Shown here piece after piece: positions 42,305 to 50,214 of a DNA stretch of 64,000 nucleotides. A model generated the notes under the pieces. That model did no database searches. It was given only the letters and a program-made list of their open reading frames with translations, and was not told where the DNA came from. Position 1 is the stretch's first letter, and every line of letters begins with the position of its first letter. The translations under genes were made by a program, and so were the position numbers. The DNA comes from Roseiarcus sp963805295 (GTDB lineage: Bacteria; Pseudomonadota; Alphaproteobacteria; Rhizobiales; Beijerinckiaceae), in the NCBI GenBank assembly GCA_963805295.1, contig CAWDTW010000031.1:62001-126000 (forward strand), given 5' to 3'.

Positions 42305-42320
42305 TGGCACATTGCTTGCT
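42305..42320 (+). promoter_or_regulatory. Sigma-54-type -24/-12 promoter reading toward phaZ
   Basis: TGGCAC (42305-42310), five bases ATTGC, then TTGCT (42316-42320) matches the RpoN consensus TGGCAC-N5-TTGCW. The expected start point is about 20 bases before the phaZ ATG. With the mirrored site it also forms a 16-base inverted repeat matching at 14 positions, so a dimeric operator is an alternative. Confidence 0.6.
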
Positions 42321-42352
42321 CCTTTCAGGGGCGTGCGAGGCGGACCGGCGGG

Positions 42353-43567
42353 ATGATGTACGACGCTTATCAGAAACTGGCCGACGCGAGCGATCAGGTG
42401 AGGATGCTCGCGGAGAACGCCCATGCGATCCTCAGCGCCTGGTCGTCGAACCCGTTCGCGCCCCCCGTGCGGCGCATGACGGCCTATTACGAGCTCGTCG
42501 CCCTCGCCGGCTTCGCCCATTCGCGGCCCGACTATGGCATCGACAGCGTCGAAGTCCGTGGCGAAGCCGTGCCCGTCGAGGAGAAGGGCGTCACGTCGAC
42601 GCCGTTCTGTCAGCTTCTGCGCTTCCGTCGCGAAGGCGGCGAAGACGATCCGAAGATTCTGCTCGTCGCGCCGATGTCGGGGCATTTCGCGACGCTTTTG
42701 CGCGGCACCATCCGCACCCTATTGCGCGATCATCAGGTGTTCGTCACCGACTGGATCAACCCGCGCAACGTGCGGCTCGAGGACGGCGGCTTCGCGCTCG
42801 AGGACTACACCCAGCACCTCGTCGACTTCGTCGGCTTCATCGGCGAGGACTGCCATGTGGTGGCGGTTTGCCAGCCGACGGTCTCGGCGCTGGCCGCGAC
42901 CGCGGTGCTGGCGCAGGACAATTCGAACCTCCAGCCCGCGAGCCTCACCCTGATGGCCGGGCCGATCGACGCGCGCATCGCGCCGACCAAGGTCAACGAA
43001 CTCGCGCAGGAGAAGCCGATCGAATGGTTCGCCACGAACATGATCGGCATCGTGCCCGATAAGTTCGAGGGCGCGGGGCGGCGGGTCTATCCCGGCTTTC
43101 TCCAGCTCTGCGCCTTCATGAGCATGAACGCGGAGCGGCACACCCAATCCTTCGTCGACCTCTTCCACCACCGCGTCGCCGGCGACATCGAGAAGGCGGA
43201 CGCCATCCGCGACTTCTACAAGGAATATTTCGCGATCATGGACATGAGCGCGGACTTCTATCTCGAGACGGTCGAGCAGGTGTTCCAACGCTACCTGCTG
43301 CCCCAGGGCCTGATGAAGCACAAGGGGCGCAAGATCGAGTCGAAGGCGATCCGCAGGACGTTCCTGCTCACCGTCGAGGGCGAGAAGGACGACATCTGCG
43401 CCGTCGGCCAGACGCTCGCCGCGCAGGACCTCTGCTCGGGCTTGAGGCCCTATATGAAGACCCACCACCTCCAGGCCGGCGTCGGCCACTACGGCGTGTT
43501 CAACGGTAAGCGCTGGGAAGCGCAGGTCTACCCGGTGCTGCGCAACCACATCCAGTCGAGCCGGTGA
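42353..43567 (+). CDS. phaZ: Intracellular polyhydroxyalkanoate depolymerase
   Basis: A 404-residue PhaZ that degrades stored polyhydroxybutyrate in the cytoplasm. It starts MMYDAYQKLADASDQVRMLAENA. The lipase-like box uses Cys: DCHVVAVCQPTVSALAATAVLA. Other family blocks are LLVAPMSGHFATLLRGTIRTLLRDHQVFVTDWINPRNV, TLMAGPIDARIAPTKVNELAQEKPIEWF, MDMSADFYLETVEQVFQRYLLPQGLMKHKGRKIESKAIRRTFLLTVEGEKDDICAVGQTLAAQDLC and the His of QAGVGHYGVFNGKRWE. Length is normal. No synthesis gene is adjacent. Confidence 0.94.
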   Translation: MMYDAYQKLADASDQVRMLAENAHAILSAWSSNPFAPPVRRMTAYYELVALAGFAHSRPDYGIDSVEVRGEAVPVEEKGVTSTPFCQLLRFRREGGEDDPKILLVAPMSGHFATLLRGTIRTLLRDHQVFVTDWINPRNVRLEDGGFALEDYTQHLVDFVGFIGEDCHVVAVCQPTVSALAATAVLAQDNSNLQPASLTLMAGPIDARIAPTKVNELAQEKPIEWFATNMIGIVPDKFEGAGRRVYPGFLQLCAFMSMNAERHTQSFVDLFHHRVAGDIEKADAIRDFYKEYFAIMDMSADFYLETVEQVFQRYLLPQGLMKHKGRKIESKAIRRTFLLTVEGEKDDICAVGQTLAAQDLCSGLRPYMKTHHLQAGVGHYGVFNGKRWEAQVYPVLRNHIQSSR

Positions 43568-43633
43568 TGGGAACGCCGGCGCGCTCCGCAGGCGCCTTTG
43601 GCCCGGGCCGCCCGATGCCCGAGTTCGGCAAGA

Positions 43634-44518
43634 CTAAATGCCTTCCAACTGATCCGGATGAATTTCGACGACTTCGACGGTGCGGACTTCTATTCCCAGT
43701 CGCAAGCTACGAAGCAACTCACAGAGCGTTTCCCCGTCCACGAGGTCGATAGCGGGCGCGCCGTCGCGGACCGCTTCACGTTGCGCGTCTGCTGTGAATC
43801 GGCCCGTCGTGATGATCAACCCCTTGTCCGCACGACCGATCATCGCACCACGAAAATCGCGAATGACCGAGGCCGATACAGCATCTTTCCAGCGTTTGCT
43901 CTGAAACAGTACATGAAACGAAACCAAGTTCATGCGAAGGACGCCCGCGCCATCTATGCCGCCATCGCCCGAGCGTCCTGTAACTTCCACCTTGGTAAAC
44001 CCGCTCTCGCGCAGGATGTGCTGACACAAGCGCTCGAAGCTGTCCGCCGGCATGGATTTGAGGATGGCAAGGAGCTTCTCTTTCCAGCCGATTTCGCTCT
44101 CGTCGACCGGCCCGTCGTTCGCATCCGGAGATGCGTCCTTCGGCTTGCTCCGCCTCGGTGCTCGGCTCTTAATAGACAGACGCACTTGCCGCACAACGTC
44201 GGCCGCATCTTTCTCCCTAAAGCTGCGACCCTTGCTGGTAAGCGCCCAAATACCCCGCTCGCTATTGTCGATGGCGCCAACTTTTTTCAAGTAGGTCCGC
44301 GCCCAGGCCAGCCGATACTCGACCTCAGACGTCGTGCCGTCTCCATGCGGTACCGCAAGCACGTCTTCGCTCAGGTTCATGTCGGCGACCACGCGCTCGA
44401 CCATTTCCGCAATCGACGCGGATCCGCCCGTCTCTTTGAGCGCGCGGATCACGGGCCAAAAGAATTCAGAGTATCGCGGGACCGCGTTCACTTTCGCCGG
44501 GTTCCCTTTAGACTTCAT
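43634..44518 (-). CDS. mrr: Mrr-type restriction endonuclease
   Basis: A 294-residue protein. N-terminal winged-helix Mrr_N: FFWPVIRALKETGGSASIAEMVERVVADM, EVEYRLAWARTYLKKVGAIDNSERGIWALTSKGR. C-terminal PD-(D/E)xK Mrr catalytic domain: SFERLCQHILRESGFTKVEVTGRSGDGGIDGAGVL, HVLFQSKRWKDAVSASVIRDFRGAM, KGLIITTGRFTADAQREA. Catalytic Asp is in GGIDG and the Q-x-K in FQSKRW. Such enzymes cut methylated (foreign-modified) DNA. The DUF5615/DUF433 pair lies just upstream on the same strand. Intact. Confidence 0.92.
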   Translation of the reverse strand: MKSKGNPAKVNAVPRYSEFFWPVIRALKETGGSASIAEMVERVVADMNLSEDVLAVPHGDGTTSEVEYRLAWARTYLKKVGAIDNSERGIWALTSKGRSFREKDAADVVRQVRLSIKSRAPRRSKPKDASPDANDGPVDESEIGWKEKLLAILKSMPADSFERLCQHILRESGFTKVEVTGRSGDGGIDGAGVLRMNLVSFHVLFQSKRWKDAVSASVIRDFRGAMIGRADKGLIITTGRFTADAQREAVRDGAPAIDLVDGETLCELLRSLRLGIEVRTVEVVEIHPDQLEGI

Positions 44519-44611
44519 CTTGTCCGCCTTGCGCTTCTCCCATCATATCTCACTTTATACAGGATCAAATCGAGGTCCCAGGTATTATGCCTTGCGCGTC
44601 GAACCTTCGTC

Positions 44612-44944
44612 TCAGACAATTTCAACCAATGTCTCGCCTCGCTGCAACGCAATCAATAGGTCGGGAAACGCGGCTGCAAATCTTGTGAGCAATTCTCGCC
44701 GCCGCGTATTTGGCCAGCGTATCCAGACAATCGCCGGTCCGCCCCTCGCGAGAGATTTGCGTTGCGCGAAATCCTCGTCTTTCGTGACGATGACCGAGTT
44801 TGCTCTTGCAGCATAGTCCCAAATGGCGTTGTCCGACGCGGTCGCCAAATTCAGATCGGCGACATGCTGGCAGTCGTGGCCTGCCGAAGCGATCCACTTC
44901 GCCAGGACCGGAGGAAGCTGCGCATCAATAAGGAACGTGATCAC
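44612..44944 (-). CDS. DUF5615 PIN-like toxin
   Basis: A 110-residue PIN-like nuclease: MITFLIDAQLPPVLAKWIASAGHDCQHVADLNLATASDNAIWDYAARANSVIVTKDEDFAQR then GPAIVWIRWPNTRRRELLTRFAAAFPDLL. The acidic residues are in LIDAQLP, DNAIW and TKDEDF. In this family the gene follows a DUF433 antitoxin, as here with a 4-base overlap. Expected to be an RNase toxin. Confidence 0.88.
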   Translation of the reverse strand: MITFLIDAQLPPVLAKWIASAGHDCQHVADLNLATASDNAIWDYAARANSVIVTKDEDFAQRKSLARGGPAIVWIRWPNTRRRELLTRFAAAFPDLLIALQRGETLVEIV

Positions 44945-45165
44945 GCGACGCGCAAGACAGGATGATCGCTCTGCCGCGCGGCGTATTCGAGAACAGCGGT
45001 AATATCGCCGTCTTCCAGCGCCGGGTAATCCTCAAGAATCTCCTGGCGCGTCGCGCCTGCCGCGAGTAGGTCGAGCACGTCCTTGACCCGGATGCGCAGC
45101 GAGCGGATGCACGGGCGACCCCCGCATTGCCCGGGATCGACGGTGATGCGCTGAATTTCGCTCAT
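44941..45165 (-). CDS. DUF433 (VapB-like) antitoxin
   Basis: A 74-residue DUF433 protein: ITVDPGQCGGRPCIRSLRIRVKDVLDLLAAGATRQEILEDYPALEDGDITAVLEYAARQ, the full winged-helix-like family motif (GGRPCIRG-type turn, ILEDYP.L...DI.A.L.YAA). First gene of the toxin pair. Probably represses the shared promoter. Confidence 0.88.
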   Translation of the reverse strand: MSEIQRITVDPGQCGGRPCIRSLRIRVKDVLDLLAAGATRQEILEDYPALEDGDITAVLEYAARQSDHPVLRVA

Positions 45166-45365
45166 GGCGGAGCGCTTCCTTTAGCATGAGAGTTCAAACT
45201 ATGCCGTTTCGAGACGCCGAGTAAAGTGGAGCAATGCGCGCGGACGAGACAAAGTAAGGACGGCGCTATACGACAAACTTTGTCACGTCGACGTGGCGCC
45301 CACGGCCCCTCGCTTTGGCGGGCGTCGCCGGACCGCGCCCGGCGGCCGGTCGCGCAGTGCCCGCA

Positions 45366-46421
45366 TCACCCCTTCATGAACGGCTTGTGCAGGACGAGGT
45401 CGGCCTCGTTGAGGCGGTCGCTGGCGGTCCAGGACTGGTGCCAATAGGGGTAGATGAGCGGCGGCTGGCTCACCTTGTCGAGCCGCGCGCGCTCTTCGTC
45501 CGTGAGCTTCACGCCGACGCAAGCGAGGTTGTCGCGGAACTGCGCCTCCGTGCGCCCGCCGATGACGAGGGAGGTCACCGCGGGGCGGCCGAGGGTCCAG
45601 GCCAGCGCGATCTGCGCCGCGGACACGCCGCGCGCTTCGCCGATGGCCACCAGTTCGTCGACGATCGCCCAGAGCGCGTTCTCGTCGCGGACCGGCGGCT
45701 CGGTCCAGCCGGCGAACTGGCGCGTGCCCTCGGGCGCCGCCTTGTCGCGGCGATGCTTGCCGGACAAAAGGCCGCCGGCGAGCGGGCTCCAGACGAGGAC
45801 GCCGAGCTTCTGGTCGACGGCGATCGGCAGAAGCTCGTATTCGGCCTCGCGCGCCTGCAGCGTGTAGTGAATCTGCTCGGAGACGAAGGGGACGCGATGC
45901 TCGCGTCGCGCGACCTCCATCGCCTTCATCATGTGCCAGCCGGAAAAGTTCGAGCAGCCGACGTAGCGGACCTTGCCGGAACGCACGAGACTGTCGAGCG
46001 CCTCCATCGTCTCTTCGAGCGGCGTCAGACCGTCCCACTGATGCAGCTGGTAGAGGTCGATCACGTCGGTGCGCAGGCGCTTCAGGCTCGCCTCGCATTC
46101 GCGGATGAGATGCCAGCGCGACGAGCCGGCGTCGTTTGGCCCTGGGCCCGTCGGAAAGCGCGCCTTGGTGGCGATCAGCATTCCCGGCTTTCGAGTCGGC
46201 ATCGCCTCGCCGATCATCTCTTCCGAGCGTCCGGCGGAATAGATGTTGGCCGTGTCGATGAGATTGACGCCGGCGTCGGCGACGATGTCGATGAGCCGCC
46301 GCACCTCCTCGAGAGACACGTCGCCGATCTTGGCGAACGGCCCCTTGCCGCCGAAGGTCATCGTGCCCATCGTCAGCGCCGAAACCTTCAGGCCCGAATT
46401 GCCCAGTTGCCGGTATTCCAT
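45366..46421 (-). CDS. Aldo/keto reductase
   Basis: A 351-residue NADPH-dependent (beta/alpha)8 reductase: MEYRQLGNSGLKVSALTMGTMTFGGKG, then catalytic Asp and Tyr in GVNLIDTANIYSAGRSEEMIGEAM, Lys in MLIATKARFPTGPGPNDAGSSRWHL, and His in VIDLYQLHQWDGLTPLEETMEALDSLVRSGKVRYVGCSNFSGWH. VLVWSPLAGGLLSGKHRRDK and LVIGGRTEAQFRDNLAC bind the cofactor. Length typical of the YajO/AKR12-like group. Substrate unknown. Confidence 0.92.
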   Translation of the reverse strand: MEYRQLGNSGLKVSALTMGTMTFGGKGPFAKIGDVSLEEVRRLIDIVADAGVNLIDTANIYSAGRSEEMIGEAMPTRKPGMLIATKARFPTGPGPNDAGSSRWHLIRECEASLKRLRTDVIDLYQLHQWDGLTPLEETMEALDSLVRSGKVRYVGCSNFSGWHMMKAMEVARREHRVPFVSEQIHYTLQAREAEYELLPIAVDQKLGVLVWSPLAGGLLSGKHRRDKAAPEGTRQFAGWTEPPVRDENALWAIVDELVAIGEARGVSAAQIALAWTLGRPAVTSLVIGGRTEAQFRDNLACVGVKLTDEERARLDKVSQPPLIYPYWHQSWTASDRLNEADLVLHKPFMKG

Positions 46422-46573
46422 CGCTCGCTCCTCTTCATGGGGACGGCGCGGGAGCTAACATGCCAGCGGCCGGAGGCCAAGCGGCTTGTCTCTGCGCCAA
46501 GCTTGCCGCACGGCGCCGTTTATGAGCAATGTCGCCGCCACTTGGAATTCCTCGATCGTCAGGAGCCTCCCCC

Positions 46574-47228
46574 GTGGCCTTCGCCTCCTTCCGCCGCCTC
46601 GCCGGCGCCGCCCTCGTCTGCGCCGCGGCTTTCGCCGCCGCGCCTGCGTTCGCCGCCGCCGCCCTCCAGCCCGACGGCACGGTCGACATGGCCAAGGTGT
46701 TGCAGCCGGGGCCGCTGCCGGAACTGGCGATGGGCGACCCGAACGGCGTGCCGGTCATCGAATACGGCTCGCTCGACCTGCCCGCACTGCGCCGTCTTCA
46801 GCAAGGAGACGTTTCCTCAGTTGAAGAAGGAATACATCGACACCGGCAAGGTGCGCTTCATCTTCCGCGAATTCGCGCGCAACACCCTCGACGTCGCGGC
46901 CTTCGTGCTCGCCCGCTGCCTCGGCGACGACAAGACCTACGCCGCCGACGAACTGCTGTTCGCCGAGCAGGGCAAATGGGCCTTCGTCGACAAGCCGCTC
47001 GAACCGCTGATCGCGGCGATGCGGCCGACAGGCATGACGCAGGAACAGGCCACCGTGTGCCTCAAGAATCAAAAGCTCGCTGACGGCGTTGTGGCGATCA
47101 CGAAGACGGCCGCCCAGGAGATCCACCTGACCGGCACGCCGACCTTCGTCATCGCCGGCAAGGTTTATGGGGGCGAGCTGACCTTCGACCAGTTGAAGGC
47201 GATCCTCGATCCGCTGGTGAAGAAGTAG
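46574..47228 (+). CDS. Exported DsbA-family thiol-disulfide oxidoreductase (frameshift near 46771)
   Basis: The GTG start at 46574 follows AGGAG. Signal peptide ASFRRLAGAALVCAAAFAAAPAFAAA, then VDMAKVLQPGPLPELAMGDPNGVPVIEYGSL. After dropping one G near 46771 comes TCPHCAVFSKETFPQLKKEYIDTGKVRFIFREFARN with the active site CPHC. The C-terminus LTGTPTFVIAGKVYGGELTFDQLKAILDPLV has the cis-Pro TPTF loop. About 217 residues. A periplasmic disulfide enzyme of the BdbD/DsbA_4-like group. Confidence 0.85.
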
Positions 47229-47237
47229 CGGCCCGCC

Positions 47238-47876
47238 TCACCACGAAAGAAACCGCCGTCCCGCGAGCGCGCCCGCTCCAGCGCAGACGAGGGTCGCGAG
47301 CGGATACCAGGTCGCGACGAAGAGCGGCGAATCGTCGGGGCAGTGCGTGGCGTAGAGGAGCGCGGCGAGCCCGGCCGCACCCGCGCCGGCGAGCGCGCCG
47401 GTCCATCCCGGATGCTGCGGCGCGCCAGCCCGCATCGCGACGATGAGCGCCGCGAGAATCGGCGCGGCCATCATCGGGATCATTGTCGTGCAGTACATCC
47501 AGTTTTCGCCGACGAGGCGCTGAAGCCACTCGTCGGACGGCGCCACCATCAGTTCGGCCACGACCGCAAGAGCAAGCAGGATCAGCGGCGCGAAAAGCCA
47601 GAGGGCCAGCGCGCCGGGCCTCGCGTCGGGGCGGGCGAGGCGGACGAGCAGCAAGAGCGACGGGAAGGCCAGCGCGAACGCGTCGACGAACTTGAGATCG
47701 AAGCGCACGGTCCGGGCGGCCTCGGCGAAGTCAGGCCTCGGCCCGACGAAGACGGCGTAGAGCGCAAGCGCGCCGAGAAGACCAAGGGCCAGCGCCGCGG
47801 CGAAGCGCCGGCCCATGTGGACGGGTTCGGGGACCGGGTCGGCGGCGAGCGCCGCGATGAGTTCGGACGTCTTCAC
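47238..47876 (-). CDS. nrsF: NrsF-family (DUF1109) membrane anti-sigma factor
   Basis: A 212-residue protein with six hydrophobic helices (FAAALALGLLGALALYAVFV, FVDAFALAFPSLLLLVRL, GALALWLFAPLILLALAVVAEL, MYCTTMIPMMAAPILAALIVAM, GALAGAGAAGLAALLYATHC, FVATWYPLATLVCAGAGALAG) and conserved Cys in MYCTTMIPM and ATHCPDDSP. In Caulobacter NrsF holds sigma-F at the membrane and releases it on metal or oxidative stress. The GTG start overlaps the sigma-factor stop by 4 bases, confirming coupling. Confidence 0.9.
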   Translation of the reverse strand: MKTSELIAALAADPVPEPVHMGRRFAAALALGLLGALALYAVFVGPRPDFAEAARTVRFDLKFVDAFALAFPSLLLLVRLARPDARPGALALWLFAPLILLALAVVAELMVAPSDEWLQRLVGENWMYCTTMIPMMAAPILAALIVAMRAGAPQHPGWTGALAGAGAAGLAALLYATHCPDDSPLFVATWYPLATLVCAGAGALAGRRFLSW

Positions 47877-48442
47877 GACACGGACCTCCGCCAGGCGGCG
47901 CCGAGCGATTTCAACGCCCGGTGCAGCGCGACCCGGACCGCGACCTCGGTCATCGACAGGCGCGCGGCGGTCGCCGCGATCGACTGCCCGTCGAGCGAGA
48001 TCGACTGGACGATGTCGCGCTGGCGCGGCGACAGCGCCTCCATCAGCCTTTTGGCGTCGCTCAGCGTGTGCGGGTCCTCCTCGGCGGGGGCGGCGAGAAA
48101 CTCCTCGAAATCCTCGATCGGCTCGGCGCGCCGCGCGCCCCGCCGCCGCATGGCGTCGATGATCTTGTGGCGCGCGATCGCGTTCACCCAAGGGGCGAGC
48201 TTCTGGCTCGGGTCCCAGGTGTGACGCTTCAGGTGGATCGCCAGCAACGTCTCCTGCACCGCATCCTCGACATCGGCGTCGCCCAAACGCGCGCGAGCGA
48301 ACGCCGCCCGCGCCATCGCCCTCACCGAACGGCCGATATCCTCCAGGAGGCGCCGGTAGACGCCTTCGTCGCCCGCCATCGCGGCCTTCATCATGCTCGA
48401 CCAGGGATCGTCCGGAGGACCTTCGACCGGCAGGGCGCTCAT
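47873..48442 (-). CDS. sigF: ECF RNA polymerase sigma factor, SigF (ECF16-like)
   Basis: A 189-residue ECF sigma factor. Region 2: VYRRLLEDIGRSVRAMARAAFARARLGDADVEDAVQETLLAIHLKRHTWDPSQKLAPWVNAIARHKIIDAMRRRG. Region 4: RLMEALSPRQRDIVQSISLDGQSIAATAARLSMTEVAVRVALHRALKSL. It is followed by nrsF with a 4-base overlap and is divergent from the DUF692/DUF2063/DoxX operon, as in the Caulobacter sigma-F regulon. A GTAAC...CGAA element just before its ATG suggests autoregulation. Confidence 0.92.
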   Translation of the reverse strand: MSALPVEGPPDDPWSSMMKAAMAGDEGVYRRLLEDIGRSVRAMARAAFARARLGDADVEDAVQETLLAIHLKRHTWDPSQKLAPWVNAIARHKIIDAMRRRGARRAEPIEDFEEFLAAPAEEDPHTLSDAKRLMEALSPRQRDIVQSISLDGQSIAATAARLSMTEVAVRVALHRALKSLGAAWRRSVS

Positions 48443-48448
48443 ACGGCG

Positions 48449-48473
48449 TTCGTTCCGTTTCGGCTGGCGTTAC
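48449..48473 (-). promoter_or_regulatory. Sigma-F-like promoter of sigF-nrsF
   Basis: On the minus strand GTAAC (48473-48469), 16 bases, then CGAA (48452-48449), 6 bases before the sigF ATG. The Caulobacter sigma-F consensus is GTAAC-type -35 and CGAA -10. The short distance to the ATG would make a nearly leaderless transcript. Confidence 0.45.
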
Positions 48474-48528
48474 GGGTCGTGAGGACTTTTTTGAGCGGCG
48501 CGAACGCGCGGCGACGCGGCGCCTCCCT

Positions 48529-48554
48529 GTAACATGGCGCCGCCCGGGCGCGAA
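48529..48554 (+). promoter_or_regulatory. Sigma-F-like promoter of the bufferin-type operon
   Basis: GTAACA (48529-48534), 16 bases, CGAA (48551-48554), followed 43 bases later by the GTG start of the DUF692 gene. It matches the GTAACC-N16-CGAA form described for sigma-F in alphaproteobacteria. Not tested experimentally here. Confidence 0.55.
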
Positions 48555-48596
48555 GACGCCGGCGAGGAACATCGAATCCGGGCGGAGGACTTTCTC

Positions 48597-49460
48597 GTGA
48601 CCATTGGCTTTCAGCGCGCCGGCGTCGGCTTCAAGGCCGAGCACTTCGACGCCATCCTGGAGTCGCGCCCGAAGCTCGGCTTCTTCGAGGTCCATGCGGA
48701 AAACTACATGGGCGCGGGCGGGCCGCCGCACCGCCGGCTCGAGGCGATCCGCGCGCTCTACCCGTTGTCGCTGCACGGCGTCGGCCTGTCGATCGGCTCG
48801 CCCGGACCGCTGGACGCCGCCCATCTCGCGCGGCTCGCGACCGTAGCCGGGAGATATCAGCCGGCGCTCGTCTCCGAGCATCTCGCCTGGTCGACGCACG
48901 CGGGCGCTTTTTTCAATGATCTGCTGCCCCTGCCCTACACGGAAGAGACGCTCGACCGGGTCTGCGAGCACATAGAGATGGTGCAGACTGCGCTCAAGCG
49001 CCCGATCCTTCTCGAGAACCCCTCGACCTACGTCGCCTTCGCCGAAACCACGATCGGCGAGACGGAGTTTCTGGCAGAGATCGTCCGGCGGACGGGCTGC
49101 GGCCTCCTGCTCGACGTCAACAACGTCTTCGTCAGCGCGGCCAATCATGGCTTCGACCCTCACCGTTACCTCGCCGACTTCCCGTTCGCCGCGGTCGGCG
49201 AGATCCATCTCGCGGGCTATGCCGACGACGCCGACGACGCGGGGCTGCCGCTCCTGATCGATGCGCATGACTCGCCCGTCCGCGAGGCGGTCTGGGCGCT
49301 CTATGCCGAGGCGATCCGGAGGCTCGGGCCGACGCCGACCCTCGTCGAATGGGACAACGACCTGCCGGCCTGGCCGGCGCTCTTCGCCGAGGCGCGCCGC
49401 GCCGAGCGCGCGATGGCCGCGGCGCTCACGCCGGACGCGGAGCCCGCCCGTGTCCTTTGA
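48597..49460 (+). CDS. bufB: DUF692 (BufB/MbnB-like) iron enzyme
   Basis: A 287-residue TIM-barrel protein of the MNIO family, multinuclear iron oxidases that modify Cys residues of metal-binding RiPPs. Motifs: GVGFKAEHFDAILESRPKLGFFEVHAENYMG, LSLHGVGLSIGSPGPLD (His), LVSEHLAWSTHAG (Glu/His), ILLENPSTYVAF (Glu/Asn), GCGLLLDVNNVFVSAANHGFDP (Asp), GEIHLAGY (His), LIDAHDSPV (Asp/His). The GTG start follows GGCGGAGGAC. It overlaps the DUF2063 gene by 11 bases. The precursor gene expected just upstream is absent. Confidence 0.88.
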   Translation: MTIGFQRAGVGFKAEHFDAILESRPKLGFFEVHAENYMGAGGPPHRRLEAIRALYPLSLHGVGLSIGSPGPLDAAHLARLATVAGRYQPALVSEHLAWSTHAGAFFNDLLPLPYTEETLDRVCEHIEMVQTALKRPILLENPSTYVAFAETTIGETEFLAEIVRRTGCGLLLDVNNVFVSAANHGFDPHRYLADFPFAAVGEIHLAGYADDADDAGLPLLIDAHDSPVREAVWALYAEAIRRLGPTPTLVEWDNDLPAWPALFAEARRAERAMAAALTPDAEPARVL

Positions 49461-50214
49461 GGCGACGATCGCGGCCTTCGCCGCGGCGCTTTGCGACCCC
49501 GCCGCGCCTCCGCCGGTCGCCACGCGCGGCCGGCAGGGCGCGCCCGACTCTCGCCGCTTTGCGGTCTATCGCAACAATGTCGCGGTCGGGCTGATCGGCG
49601 CGCTCGAGGCGCGCTATCCGGTCGCGCGCCGGATCGCCGGCCGAGACGCCTTTCGCATGATGGCGCGCGCGTTCTCGAACGCGCACAAGCCGCGCTCGCC
49701 GGTGCTGGTCGCCTATGGAGAGAATTTTCCGGATTTCGTCGCGGCGCAATTCGCCGAGCTTGGCCTTCCCGCTCTCGCCGACGTCGCGCGGCTGGAGAGC
49801 GCCTGGGTCGAGGCCTATCACGCCGGAGACGCCGGCGTCGCGAGCCTCGCCCACCTCGCGGCGCTCGATCCGGCGGCTTTGCCGGGCGCCCGGATCGCGT
49901 TCCATCCCGCGGCGCGGCTCCTCACCTTCGCGACCCCGGCGGCCTCGATCTGGGCGTCCTTTCAGGACGGCGCCGAACCGGCCGCGCCGCCTCGCTGGCG
50001 GGGCGAAGACGCGCTTGTCACGCGCCCCGAGGCGGACGTGTCGGTGCGCATCCTGCCGCCGGCCGGCTACGCCTTCGCGAACCGCCTTCGCGACGGCGCG
50101 ACGCTCGCCGAGGCCGCGGAGACGCTCGCCGATGCGGGGGAGTTCGGCCCCCATGTCGTCGGCCTCGTCGCGGCCGGCGCCGTCGCATCGATCATCCCTG
50201 GAGAACGCCCATGA
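49450..50214 (+). CDS. bufC: DUF2063 (BufC-like) partner protein
   Basis: A 254-residue DUF2063 protein: N-terminal domain SFEATIAAFAAALCD...APDSRRFAVYRNNVAVGLIGALEARYPVARRIAGRDAFRMMARAFSNAHKPRSPVLVAYGENFPDFVA, and DVARLESAWVEAYHAGD. It partners DUF692 enzymes, probably recruiting the precursor peptide. The GTG at 49450 lies inside the end of the DUF692 gene, indicating coupling; its stop overlaps the DoxX gene start by 4 bases. Confidence 0.88.
   Translation: MSFEATIAAFAAALCDPAAPPPVATRGRQGAPDSRRFAVYRNNVAVGLIGALEARYPVARRIAGRDAFRMMARAFSNAHKPRSPVLVAYGENFPDFVAAQFAELGLPALADVARLESAWVEAYHAGDAGVASLAHLAALDPAALPGARIAFHPAARLLTFATPAASIWASFQDGAEPAAPPRWRGEDALVTRPEADVSVRILPPAGYAFANRLRDGATLAEAAETLADAGEFGPHVVGLVAAGAVASIIPGERP

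Noticed and set aside
45315..46500. Long plus-strand frame running into the DsbA-like gene
   Set aside because: It is antisense to the aldo/keto reductase; only the part after 46574 shows real protein similarity and a signal peptide.
47877..49523. Minus-strand frame that appears to extend the nrsF gene by hundreds of residues
   Set aside because: Its upstream part is antisense to the DUF692 gene and in another frame to sigF; the GTG at 47876 overlapping the sigF stop is the true start.
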